From CBFDBF01 sp050293315 (GTDB lineage Bacteria > Pseudomonadota > Gammaproteobacteria > Chromatiales > Chromatiaceae), in NCBI GenBank assembly GCA_050293315.1, contig JBNKMS010000015.1, forward strand, positions 35,650 to 99,649: a stretch of 64,000 nt of DNA. The letters run 5' to 3'. The notes under the pieces are model-generated. The model was not told the DNA's origin and searched no databases. It was given only the letters and a program-made list of their open reading frames with translations. How positions within the stretch are numbered: the stretch's first letter is position 1; each line of letters opens with the position of its first letter. The position numbers and the translations under genes are program-made. Of this stretch, positions 1 to 7,703 are shown piece after piece.

Positions 1-364
1 CCGTATTGGCCTGCACCGATAGATGCAGTGGCATATCGGGCCAGCGCTCCCGCGCCAACATTATCACCCCTGGATCAGAGAGGATCAGTGCGTCCGGCCC
101 CAGTGCAACTACCGGCTCCATATCGGCGATAAAGCTGCGCAGCTTGCGCCCATGGGGCATTAGATTACAGGTTAGATAGAAGCGCTTGCCCAGCTGCTGC
201 GCCTCACTGATACCCAGCCGCAGGTTCTCACCGATAAAATCGTTGTTGCGCACCCGCAGACTGTAGCGTGGCATCCCGGCATAGACCGCATCTGCCCCAT
301 AAGCAAAGGCATAACGCATACCCTTGAGGGTACCGGCAGGAGAGAGTAGTTCAGGCGACTGCAT
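1..364 (-). CDS. trhP: TrhP/YegQ-type U32 family protein, 5' part only
   Basis: The reading frame from an ATG at 364-362 runs off the left edge, giving about 121 N-terminal residues. It starts MQSPELLSPAGTLKGMRYAF and continues with GADAVYAG and DALILSDPG, the hallmark segments of the peptidase U32 family. The family member TrhP (YegQ) is required for hydroxylation of tRNA wobble uridine 34 using prephenate and is not thought to act as a protease. The catalytic-region cysteines lie beyond the edge and cannot be checked. It follows the cytochrome b gene on the same strand after 33 bp. Related U32 proteins (UbiU/UbiV, RlhA) share the fold; the LLSPAGT start favours TrhP. Confidence 0.85.
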   Translation of the reverse strand, partial: MQSPELLSPAGTLKGMRYAFAYGADAVYAGMPRYSLRVRNNDFIGENLRLGISEAQQLGKRFYLTCNLMPHGRKLRSFIADMEPVVALGPDALILSDPGVIMLARERWPDMPLHLSVQANT

Positions 365-397
365 GGTTGGTTACCAAGTATAGTGCCTACACTCTTT

Positions 398-1066
398 CTA
401 TTTCAAAAGGTTTGGCTTTTCGGCCTCCAGATATGCCTCCTCTACCTCGGAGAGCTGCACATCCTCGACCCCGGTGATCATGGTCTTGATGTAGGCGAAG
501 ATGGTCTTTCCGGTAGTGGTCATGTAGACATGTATGATGATAAAAGCAACCATCAGAAACGCAGCCGCTGTATGCAGAAACACCACCACACGAAAATAGA
601 AACCGGCATCCGGGATCACGTTCCAGAAGTCATATAACAGATAGACAATGCCGGTAGCAGCCAGGGCCGGCCCGATCAATATCATAAAGGTGAGATAGGC
701 CAGCGCCTGCAGTGGATTCTGCTTATGCCGCAGGGTTTTCATATGTGGATGTTTCGTACTAAAGAGAATACCCCAGGCATAGTACTTGATCACCGCCAAC
801 ATGCCGCCCCGCTTAGGCAGAAACTGGCGCCAGTTGCCGGTGGTAAAGTTCCAGAAGGTGGTAAACAGCCAGAGCACAATCAATAGTACCGCCGCTGTGG
901 TATGTAGCTCGACTGCAGCCTGAAACTCCATGAAACCGTGGGTACCATGCAACCCAAAACCGGTAAAGGCCAATGTGAATATCAGCGCCGCCTGGGACCA
1001 GTGCCAGAAACGTTCATACAGAGTGTATATCTTGACCGCTTGTTTGCGTCTTTTTACGTTCGGCAT
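398..1066 (-). CDS. Membrane cytochrome b561-type subunit
   Basis: A 222-residue protein with about four to five hydrophobic helices. The start YERFWHWSQAALIF, with a histidine at the mouth of helix 1, further histidines in ELHTTAAVLL and VFLHTAAAFL, and IIHVYMTTTGK near the end is the arrangement of the formate dehydrogenase gamma/hydrogenase cytochrome b family, where histidines bind two b hemes and the protein exchanges electrons with quinones. It begins 3 bp after the stop of the octaheme cytochrome gene on the same strand, so the two are almost surely cotranscribed. Inference: it links the quinone pool to the periplasmic octaheme cytochrome. The last 30 residues are charged and cytoplasmic. 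Direction of electron flow cannot be told from sequence. Confidence 0.82.
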   Translation of the reverse strand: MPNVKRRKQAVKIYTLYERFWHWSQAALIFTLAFTGFGLHGTHGFMEFQAAVELHTTAAVLLIVLWLFTTFWNFTTGNWRQFLPKRGGMLAVIKYYAWGILFSTKHPHMKTLRHKQNPLQALAYLTFMILIGPALAATGIVYLLYDFWNVIPDAGFYFRVVVFLHTAAAFLMVAFIIIHVYMTTTGKTIFAYIKTMITGVEDVQLSEVEEAYLEAEKPNLLK

Positions 1067-1069
1067 TTC

Positions 1070-2776
1070 TTAGTACTCCCCCCGGGATTTTCCTTTCGCA
1101 CTCATCACTATACGCAACACAGTGTGCAGCACCACGATAACCAGTGCACCCAGCACCAGCAGATAGCCGATCCTGTCGAGCCATTTGAAACTGTCACGAC
1201 CCGGCATATAGAAGCCATTCAGATCTTTTAACCGCCCCTCCTTTGAGTGGCATTCACTACAGGCCAATGCCTCTTCCTTTGGAGTAACCATGTGGGTAAT
1301 CGGCCAGTAACTATAGGTCTCAACAAAACCGTATTCGCCGCTGTATGGTAGACCGAACTCCCTCATCCCCCAGGTGATCGCCTTCTGGAAATCGTAGTTA
1401 CCCCAGTAGGCAGCATCATCATCTCCCCACAGGTGCATATAGACCAGGGTGTTGTTACCCTTGTCATATGGCTGGAAGGTCTGCATCCGCTTGAACGGCC
1501 AGATACGCGACCCCTGGTCATCAAAAGAGCCGCTGAAGGAGTTGATCTCCACCGGCTTGGAGGGATCGATCTTGCTGTCTATAGTGGTGTAACGCATCTG
1601 ACCATCAAACCATGCGTAGTGGGGTTGCAGATCCTCCCCGTACTTAAACTCACCCTTGATCGATTTGTAGGTCTTGCGGTGTTCACCGTTGCCCTGGGTA
1701 TAACCCTTCAGGTAGAAACCCTCGCCATCCTTGGTCTTACCCGCCTCGCGCCAATCCCAACTGGTCTTGGTGGCCACACCACCGCGGGCGAATGTAGGAA
1801 TATGGCAGGTCACACACGCTACCCTGTCGATGTGACCATTTAGCTTTATCCCCTTGAGGCTACTGATCTCATGAGGAGAGTTGCCGTGACAGGACTCGCA
1901 ACTGGCAACACTACGCCGCTGCCCGGGTTTGCCCTTTCCCTCCAGATCCTTAGCCATCATCTGGTAGCGACTGCCGGCGATGATGTGCTTCTCAGTAACA
2001 TGGCACTCGGTGCAACTAAAGTCGAGACCGTCCGCTGCCATATGCACATCTAGCGATTCATCCGGGTTAATCAAAGCGGTGGAGAGATCACCATGTTTAA
2101 CGTTGTCGCCGCCACCACCCATGAAATGACAGCTACCGCAGTTGGCCCTTGTCGGCATACCGACAGCTTGCGCCACCTTGACCAGATCAATGGGCAGTTT
2201 GTCCTCAAACATGACCGCACAGGATGCATTCCCCTTGGTAGGTGGCAGGCGGTAATAGCTGCCTGTGCGGTCGTGACAGACCAGACAGTCGATATTCTCC
2301 TGATTAGCGTAATCGAAGTTATGGTCCGTATGACCATAGCTGGGATGGCACATGGCGCACATACCCTCGTTACCGCGCGCATTAGTGCAAAAGTTGTTTA
2401 TCAGGGTCTTCTTGCCCAGGGTCTGGCCACTCTCCGGGTGCTTGTACTCCCATTTCCAGTGGGTGGAACGCATAACCTGTTTACCCGCCTTGTTATGACA
2501 GGAGAGACACGCCTTAGTTACCTCTCGACCGTCGGCGAACGGGCCCCGCAGCTCTTCCAGTTCGGCGTGATCGGTAGTGGAATCGCCCTCCACCGACTGC
2601 AACATCTCTATCTCCGCTGCGGAACGCTCCGCCTCGGTGTACTCTGCAACGCCGATACCGTGGCCTTTGGTCACCACCTCTCCCGGTCCATTGGCCGCCT
2701 CGACCCCAACTGGCAGAGTTACCCACAGGGCTAGCAGCAACAGCCAAAGCCATATAGCAGAACGATACAAACCCAT
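1070..2776 (-). CDS. Octaheme c-type cytochrome, tetrathionate reductase (OTR) family
   Basis: About 568 residues. Eight CXXCH heme motifs are visible, in order CLSCH, CAMCH, CLVCH, CGSCH, CTECH, CESCH, CVTCH and CSECH, matching the octaheme tetrathionate reductase family. An ATG at 2776-2774 gives MGLYRSAIWLWLLLLALW, a good signal peptide; a TTG 45 bp upstream would add a charged, non-signal extension and is less likely. A C-terminal helix (GYLLVLGALVIVVLHTVL) would anchor it to the membrane, unlike soluble Shewanella OTR. The family reduces tetrathionate, nitrite and hydroxylamine in vitro; the physiological substrate here is unknown. The cytochrome b gene follows by 3 bp, giving a two-gene redox module. 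Confidence 0.88.
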   Translation of the reverse strand: MGLYRSAIWLWLLLLALWVTLPVGVEAANGPGEVVTKGHGIGVAEYTEAERSAAEIEMLQSVEGDSTTDHAELEELRGPFADGREVTKACLSCHNKAGKQVMRSTHWKWEYKHPESGQTLGKKTLINNFCTNARGNEGMCAMCHPSYGHTDHNFDYANQENIDCLVCHDRTGSYYRLPPTKGNASCAVMFEDKLPIDLVKVAQAVGMPTRANCGSCHFMGGGGDNVKHGDLSTALINPDESLDVHMAADGLDFSCTECHVTEKHIIAGSRYQMMAKDLEGKGKPGQRRSVASCESCHGNSPHEISSLKGIKLNGHIDRVACVTCHIPTFARGGVATKTSWDWREAGKTKDGEGFYLKGYTQGNGEHRKTYKSIKGEFKYGEDLQPHYAWFDGQMRYTTIDSKIDPSKPVEINSFSGSFDDQGSRIWPFKRMQTFQPYDKGNNTLVYMHLWGDDDAAYWGNYDFQKAITWGMREFGLPYSGEYGFVETYSYWPITHMVTPKEEALACSECHSKEGRLKDLNGFYMPGRDSFKWLDRIGYLLVLGALVIVVLHTVLRIVMSAKGKSRGEY

Positions 2777-2923
2777 CTCTACAGCACCCTCATCATCACA
2801 GTAGTTATACCTAATCTCCAAAACATTATATTAGTAGAACATGATATTAGCGAAAGACTCCATGTGAATTTTCAATCGGAGGGGGTGCGGAGTGCTTTTT
2901 ATGCGCTTTTCGATATGTCCTGA

Positions 2924-2932
2924 TGCTATACT
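2924..2932 (+). promoter_or_regulatory. Extended -10 promoter candidate
   Basis: TGC followed by TATACT matches the extended -10 pattern TGN-TATAAT with one mismatch, with no good -35. The implied transcription start near 2939 lies at the ATG at 2942, so either the message is nearly leaderless or the second ATG at 2972 is used. Confidence 0.35.
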
Positions 2933-2941
2933 ACCGCCCTC

Positions 2942-3175
2942 ATGAATCATTCAGTACAACAGGGCCAAGGCATGAAAAAATTCTTTATCGGTATTGCTAT
3001 CCTGATCGGCATCCTCATGTTTCTCTACCGTGCACTCTCGCTTCTGGTAAATAAGGGCCTGAGTCTGCCTTACTCTGTATTCGTTGTCTCTGCGGTAGTT
3101 CTGTGTGGTAGCGGACTAATCTGGTATCTAAGAGAGAGACCGGATGATGCACCGAATGGGGATGACAAGTCCTGA
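2942..3175 (+). CDS. Small two-helix membrane protein, unknown
   Basis: A 77-residue protein with two hydrophobic stretches (about residues 13-32 and 43-62) and a charged, acidic C-terminus ending DDAPNGDDKS. It is not recognised as a named family. Two starts are possible: ATG at 2942, and ATG at 2972 giving MKKFFIGIAILIGILMF, which is a more natural membrane-protein N-terminus and fits the candidate promoter just upstream. It stands alone between the divergent octaheme cytochrome gene and the convergent uup gene. Confidence 0.6.
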   Translation: MNHSVQQGQGMKKFFIGIAILIGILMFLYRALSLLVNKGLSLPYSVFVVSAVVLCGSGLIWYLRERPDDAPNGDDKS

Positions 3176-3212
3176 TTGGAGGGCCTAATTGGAGAGCCTA
3201 ATTGGAGAGTAA
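3175..3212. repeat. Tandem repeat, 13-bp unit, about three copies
   Basis: Units ATTGGAGGGCCTA (3175-3187), ATTGGAGAGCCTA (3188-3200) and ATTGGAGAGTAAG (3201-3213, diverged at its end) lie head to tail across the convergent junction, covering the last base of the small membrane protein's stop codon and the stop and last codons of uup. This looks like slippage duplication. Confidence 0.8.
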
Positions 3213-5090
3213 GTCCAGCTCCTCCCACCGTGCGTAGCTCTGCTCCAGCTCTCTCTCCAGCTCTGCCAACCGCTGTTTGAGCGTAGCGATCTCGGCCCCG
3301 TCACCCTGCCGATAGATAGCAGGATCGGCCATCCGCTGCTGCAGCTCTGTCAGCTCCCGGTCCAGAGACTCTATCCTCTGCGGTAGCTGCTCCAACTCCC
3401 GTTTGTCCTTATAGCTGAGCCTTTTTGGCTGCACCGAAGACCGCCTCTCCACCCGCTGTTTTTTGGGCGTCGGCTTCTCTATGGCCTCCGGTGTACCTTT
3501 ACGCTGCCGTAGCCAGTCATCATACCCACCGACATACTCTGTCACTCGACCTGAGCCTTCGAACACCATGGTGCTGGTCACTACGTTATTGAGAAACTCA
3601 CGGTCATGGCTCACCAGCAGCAGGGTCCCGCTATACCCCAACAGAAGTTCCTCCAGCAGTTCCAGGGTCTCTATATCGAGATCATTGGTGGGTTCGTCCA
3701 ATACCAGGACATTGCAAGGCTGGGTAAACAGCTTGGCCAGCAGCAGGCGGTTACGCTCCCCGCCTGAGAGCGCTGATACCGGCTGCTGGGCCCGCTCCGG
3801 CGGGAATAGAAAATCCTGCAGATAGCCAATGACATGTTTACGCCTGCCATTGATCTCTATCTGGTCACTGCCGTCTGCCACACTGTCACGCACGGTTGCA
3901 GACTCATCCAGGCTACCCCTTAGCTGATCAAAGTAGACCGCCTCCAGCTTCGACCCCATACGTAGTGTGCCAGAGTCCGGTTTTAGATTGCCCAGAAGCA
4001 GATTGAGCAGTGTAGTCTTGCCGCTACCATTGGGGCCGATGATGCCTATGCGGTCACCGCGCATAATGGTACAGGAGAGACCATCCACTATAGCTCTCTG
4101 CTCCCAGGCATAGCTCAGCCCTTCCGCCTCCACCACCAACTTGCCCGAACGTTCCGCCTCCTGCAGTGCCATACTGGCAGCGCCGATCTGCTCCCGCCGC
4201 TGTGAACGCTCTTGGCGCATCTTCTCCAGGGCGCGCACCCGCCCCTCATTACGCGTGCGTCTGGCCTTGATCCCCTGACGAATCCACACCTCCTCAGCCG
4301 CCAGTTTCTTGTCGAAACCGGCACGCTCCTGCTCCTCAGCATGCAGACGCTCCTCTTTACGCCTGAGGAAATTATCGTAATCCCCGGGCCAGTCGCTCAA
4401 CCGGCCGCGGTCGAGTTCGATAATCCGAGTAGCGATGCGGCGTAGAAATGATCGATCATGGGTGACAAACAGCAGACTACCAGCATAGCCCAGCAGGAAC
4501 TCCTCCAGCCAGGCGATGGCATCTATATCCAGGTGGTTGGTAGGCTCATCCAGCAGCAGCAAATCCGGCTCCATCACCAGCGCCTGGGCCAGCATCACCC
4601 GCCGCTTCATCCCACCAGAGAGGGTCGCGAAGGTCGGTTCAGAGTCCAGCGAGAGCCGGGATATAACCCGCTCCACCCGCTGCTCCAGTTGCCAGCCATC
4701 TGCCGCCTCCAGTTGATGCTGGGCCTGCTCCAACCGCTGCAGCCACTCTGCATCATGCTCCTCTAGCGGCAGACTGCTTATGTGGTGATAGGACTGCACC
4801 AACCCCGCCAGTTCACCCACCCCCTGGGCCACGACATCAAACACACTCCCCTCCAGCCCTGGTGGGACCTCCTGGGTCAGACTGGCAATACGCACCCCCT
4901 GACGCAGCACCAACTCCCCGTCATCGGGCTGCAGCTCTCCTGTTAACAGCTTCATCAGAGAAGACTTACCCGCCCCGTTCCGCCCCAATAGGCAGATCCT
5001 CTCACCTGGCTCAATAGTAAGATTTTCCCGCTCCAACAGGGGGGGTCCACCAAAACCTAACTGGATATTACGCAGGGTTATCAGCGACAT
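3198..5090 (-). CDS. uup: ABC-F ATPase Uup
   Basis: A 630-residue soluble protein with two ABC ATPase domains and no membrane segments. Domain 1 has Walker A GRNGAGKSS near residue 36, signature LSGGMKRR and Walker B LLLLDEPTNHLD; domain 2 has Walker A GPNGSGKTT near residue 350, signature LSGGERNR and VLVLDEPTNDLD. A basic linker (PKKQRVERRSS) leads to a C-terminal coiled coil rich in Glu, Leu and Gln, the DNA-binding domain typical of Uup rather than of EttA or YheS. Uup acts on ribosomes and branched DNA intermediates and limits transposon precise excision. The length matches E. coli Uup (635). It is divergent from the FNR-like gene. Confidence 0.93.
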   Translation of the reverse strand: MSLITLRNIQLGFGGPPLLERENLTIEPGERICLLGRNGAGKSSLMKLLTGELQPDDGELVLRQGVRIASLTQEVPPGLEGSVFDVVAQGVGELAGLVQSYHHISSLPLEEHDAEWLQRLEQAQHQLEAADGWQLEQRVERVISRLSLDSEPTFATLSGGMKRRVMLAQALVMEPDLLLLDEPTNHLDIDAIAWLEEFLLGYAGSLLFVTHDRSFLRRIATRIIELDRGRLSDWPGDYDNFLRRKEERLHAEEQERAGFDKKLAAEEVWIRQGIKARRTRNEGRVRALEKMRQERSQRREQIGAASMALQEAERSGKLVVEAEGLSYAWEQRAIVDGLSCTIMRGDRIGIIGPNGSGKTTLLNLLLGNLKPDSGTLRMGSKLEAVYFDQLRGSLDESATVRDSVADGSDQIEINGRRKHVIGYLQDFLFPPERAQQPVSALSGGERNRLLLAKLFTQPCNVLVLDEPTNDLDIETLELLEELLLGYSGTLLLVSHDREFLNNVVTSTMVFEGSGRVTEYVGGYDDWLRQRKGTPEAIEKPTPKKQRVERRSSVQPKRLSYKDKRELEQLPQRIESLDRELTELQQRMADPAIYRQGDGAEIATLKQRLAELERELEQSYARWEELDLLSN

Positions 5091-5209
5091 AGAGAAAACT
5101 CTGTTAGACTCAATATGGTCAAGTAAATGTCAGGTGATTATACCCCAGCCTGTGGGTCTACCTGATTTAACGCTTCCTGAATGTATAGAACCGTTATATA
5201 TTCCAGACA

Positions 5210-5914
5210 ATGAAACATATCTCCAACAAAGATGCCTGGGATGGCGAAGCCGATTGTGTAAGTTGCACCCTACGCAACTCGGTGTTGTTCGCCAATCTGA
5301 ACGAGAAGGACTTTGAACAGATCCACCAGCCCATAGACATCTATTCCCTGCCTATAGGCTCTACCCTGTACCGCTCAGGGGACATAGGAGAACAGCTGTT
5401 TACCATCAAGACGGGGGTGCTTAAGCTGGTTCAGTACCTGCCTGACGGCAATCAACGTATCGTCCGCCTGGTCCGTTCCAACGATGTTGTTGGACTCGAG
5501 GCAATGTTGGAGCAACCCTACCAACACGACGCCATTGTATTGCAGCCAACCGAGGTGTGCGCCCTCCCGGTCGATGTCGTACAGGCCCTTGCCGATACCA
5601 ACCCGGTACTGCACAAGGATCTATTAGGCCGCTGGCAACATGCACTGAAAGAGGCCGATGCATGGTTGACCGAACTCTCTACCGGCTCTGCCAAGCAGCG
5701 GGTTGCGCGTCTACTCCTACGCCTGGTGCGGGATGAAGAGAGTAGCGAATGCCCTCTATTCAGCCGCGAAGATATGGGCGCCATGATGGGCATAACAACA
5801 GAGACCGCGAGCCGTACCATTGCCGAATTCAAACGTAAGGGTCTGTTGATAGAGACCAAGCCAAATCACTTTCTGCTAGACGTACGTAACCTCGAACATA
5901 TAGCAAACGACTGA
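5210..5914 (+). CDS. CRP/FNR family regulator, FNR-like with three of four cluster cysteines
   Basis: 234 residues: an N-terminal CVSC (C16, C19), a cyclic-nucleotide-type beta roll, a dimer helix and a C-terminal winged helix. C16 and C19 align with FNR C20 and C23, and C117 (EVCALP) with FNR C122, but the position of FNR C29 is V25. The recognition helix TTETASRTIAEF keeps the E-x-x-S-R triad with which FNR reads TTGAT half-sites. This suggests an oxygen- or NO-responsive factor whose cluster would need another fourth ligand, as in Bacillus Fnr, or binds iron differently. ATG at 5210 is chosen since the CxxC sits at the expected distance. A near-consensus FNR box lies 15 bp beyond its stop. 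Confidence 0.85.
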   Translation: MKHISNKDAWDGEADCVSCTLRNSVLFANLNEKDFEQIHQPIDIYSLPIGSTLYRSGDIGEQLFTIKTGVLKLVQYLPDGNQRIVRLVRSNDVVGLEAMLEQPYQHDAIVLQPTEVCALPVDVVQALADTNPVLHKDLLGRWQHALKEADAWLTELSTGSAKQRVARLLLRLVRDEESSECPLFSREDMGAMMGITTETASRTIAEFKRKGLLIETKPNHFLLDVRNLEHIAND

Positions 5915-5928
5915 ATTCACGACAGGTA

Positions 5929-5942
5929 TTGATATATCTCAA
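5929..5942. promoter_or_regulatory. FNR-type box
   Basis: TTGAT-ATAT-CTCAA matches TTGAT-N4-ATCAA with one mismatch. It is centred 93 bp upstream of the preferred ATG at 6029, compatible with activation at -41.5 from a start site near 5977. It follows directly the gene for an FNR-like regulator with a matching recognition helix. Confidence 0.65.
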
Positions 5943-6028
5943 TGCCTTTCCTGTCCCACCTTCTTATCCTCTCAACACCCTCTATTGAGGAAACAGGGCG
6001 TCGTGCCCATACAGATCAGGAGCCGTGG

Positions 6029-6424
6029 ATGCAGCAAACACTTGAACAGGAGGAGTATCCAGTATTTACCCTGGAGGTGGATAAGTCAGAGACATCCTTA
6101 CAGACGGTTGCTGAGATAATTAGCGCGCTGAAACAGCGGGTTGAAGAACACAAGGTGGCTAAATTCATTGCCACATTCGACCACTACAGCCACACCAAAG
6201 GGCTGACGGATGGCTATATACACAGCGATATCCTGGATGCTCAAAACATTATATTCTGCTTTGGCATCACCCTACCAAACCCTCAGGCGATGGCCGTTCG
6301 CCCCCGCTCTATCGGGGTAGTAGAAATGGAGCGCAGCTTTCTAATCAGCTTTATGGAGACACCCATGCCAGTAGCCAATGTGACTATGGAGGAGTGGGCC
6401 AAGGCAATTCAGGACACCGCCTGA
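6029..6424 (+). CDS. Small conserved protein, unknown function
   Basis: 131 residues from ATG at 6029, which has AGGAG six bases upstream; the earlier in-frame ATG at 5942 overlaps the FNR box and gives an unconvincing N-terminus. No membrane segment or signal peptide. Features include a charged N-terminal half with ISALKQRVEEHKVAKFIATFDHYSHTK and a central IIFCFGITLPNPQ. It may belong to a small DUF family seen in sulfur-oxidising and hydrogen-oxidising bacteria (I think DUF6858, not certain). The context points to control by the neighbouring FNR-like protein, hence a role under low oxygen. Its stop abuts the ispG stop with no spacer. Confidence 0.7.
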   Translation: MQQTLEQEEYPVFTLEVDKSETSLQTVAEIISALKQRVEEHKVAKFIATFDHYSHTKGLTDGYIHSDILDAQNIIFCFGITLPNPQAMAVRPRSIGVVEMERSFLISFMETPMPVANVTMEEWAKAIQDTA

Positions 6425-7636
6425 TTAGGTACCATAACGTCGCTCTACATATCTCTCCACTATCTGCTTGAACTCCTGTGCGATATTGTCACCCTTTAGG
6501 GTAACCGTCTTCTCTCCATCTTCGTAGACCGGTGCCACCGGGGTCTCGCCACTGCCAGGCAGGCTTATCCCAATATCGGCATGCCGGCTCTCACCGGGTC
6601 CATTGACTACACACCCCATCACCGCTACGGTCATCTCCTCTACCCCCGGATAGCGCCCACGCCATACGGGTATCTGGGCACGCAGGTAGTTCTGGATCTC
6701 CTCCGCCAGAATCTGAAACAGGGTGCTGCTGGTACGGCCACAGCCGGGACAGGCCACCACAGAGGGGGTAAACGCACGTAGCCCCATAGACTGCAGAATC
6801 TCCTGTGCCACCAGCACCTCTGTTTCACGCGGTGCTCCCGGCTCCGGGGTCAGTGAGACCCGAATGGTGTCACCAATACCCTCCTGCAGCAGCACTGCCA
6901 TGGCCGCCGTAGAGGCAACGATACCCCTGGAGCCTATACCTGCCTCGGTGAGACCAAGATGCAGCGCATAGTCACACCGCGCAGCAAGCTCTCGATAGAT
7001 GGCAATAAGATCCTGCACTCCACTCATCTTGCAGGACAACAGAATTCGATCCCGTGGCAATCCTAGCTCCTCTGCCTGGCGGGCACTACCCAGGGCAGAG
7101 GCCAGCATGATCTCGCGAATCATCTCCCTGGTGCTCTTTGGGTTAGGGAGTTTGGCGTTCTCATCCATCATCTGCGCCACCAGCTGCCGCTCCATGCTTC
7201 CCCAGTTGACCCCTATTCTCACCGCCTTGTCATACCGGCAAGCGATCTCAATCATGGCGGCAAAGCGATCATCCCGTCCCACATTGCCGGGATTGATCCG
7301 ATACTTGGCCAGCGCCTGGGCACACTCTGGATAGCCCTGCAGTAACAGGTGGCCATTGAAGTGGAAGTCTCCGATCAGAGGGACATCCACCCCCACCCTA
7401 TCCAGCTCATCCCGAATAGTCGCCACCGCCTGCGCTGCCTGTTCGCTGTTTACTGTAATACGCACCAGCTCTGAACCCGCCCTGGCCAGTGCAGAGACCT
7501 GAGCTACCGTAGCTGCCACATCTGCCGTATCGGTATTGGTCATGGACTGAACCACTACCGGGGCATCACCGCCAATAGTCACTCCGCCTACGTTCACTGC
7601 AACCGTAGAGTGCCGTTTTATATAATATTCATCCAT
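6425..7636 (-). CDS. ispG: 4-hydroxy-3-methylbut-2-enyl diphosphate synthase IspG
   Basis: 403 residues from ATG at 7636. IspG (GcpE) makes HMBPP from MEcPP in the MEP isoprenoid pathway with a [4Fe-4S] cluster. Visible are the N-terminal VVVQSMTNTDTADV, GDFHFNGHLLL, the cluster region VACPGCGRTS with two cysteines, and MGCVVNGPGE with the third. The extended length (E. coli 372) is normal for gammaproteobacteria with an insertion. It is a single gene converging on the small gene at 6029-6424; IspH of the same pathway is at 59.9 kb. Confidence 0.96.
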   Translation of the reverse strand: MDEYYIKRHSTVAVNVGGVTIGGDAPVVVQSMTNTDTADVAATVAQVSALARAGSELVRITVNSEQAAQAVATIRDELDRVGVDVPLIGDFHFNGHLLLQGYPECAQALAKYRINPGNVGRDDRFAAMIEIACRYDKAVRIGVNWGSMERQLVAQMMDENAKLPNPKSTREMIREIMLASALGSARQAEELGLPRDRILLSCKMSGVQDLIAIYRELAARCDYALHLGLTEAGIGSRGIVASTAAMAVLLQEGIGDTIRVSLTPEPGAPRETEVLVAQEILQSMGLRAFTPSVVACPGCGRTSSTLFQILAEEIQNYLRAQIPVWRGRYPGVEEMTVAVMGCVVNGPGESRHADIGISLPGSGETPVAPVYEDGEKTVTLKGDNIAQEFKQIVERYVERRYGT

Positions 7637-7703
7637 CAATGGTCTCTATGTAGGTTATTATTGATCATTAGGTTAAGAATATACTTTAATCAGGAGAGTC
7701 ACC

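Noticed and set aside
2093..2734. A 213-codon open frame antisense to the octaheme cytochrome
   Set aside because: Lies wholly inside a clear multiheme gene and has no protein-like features of its own.
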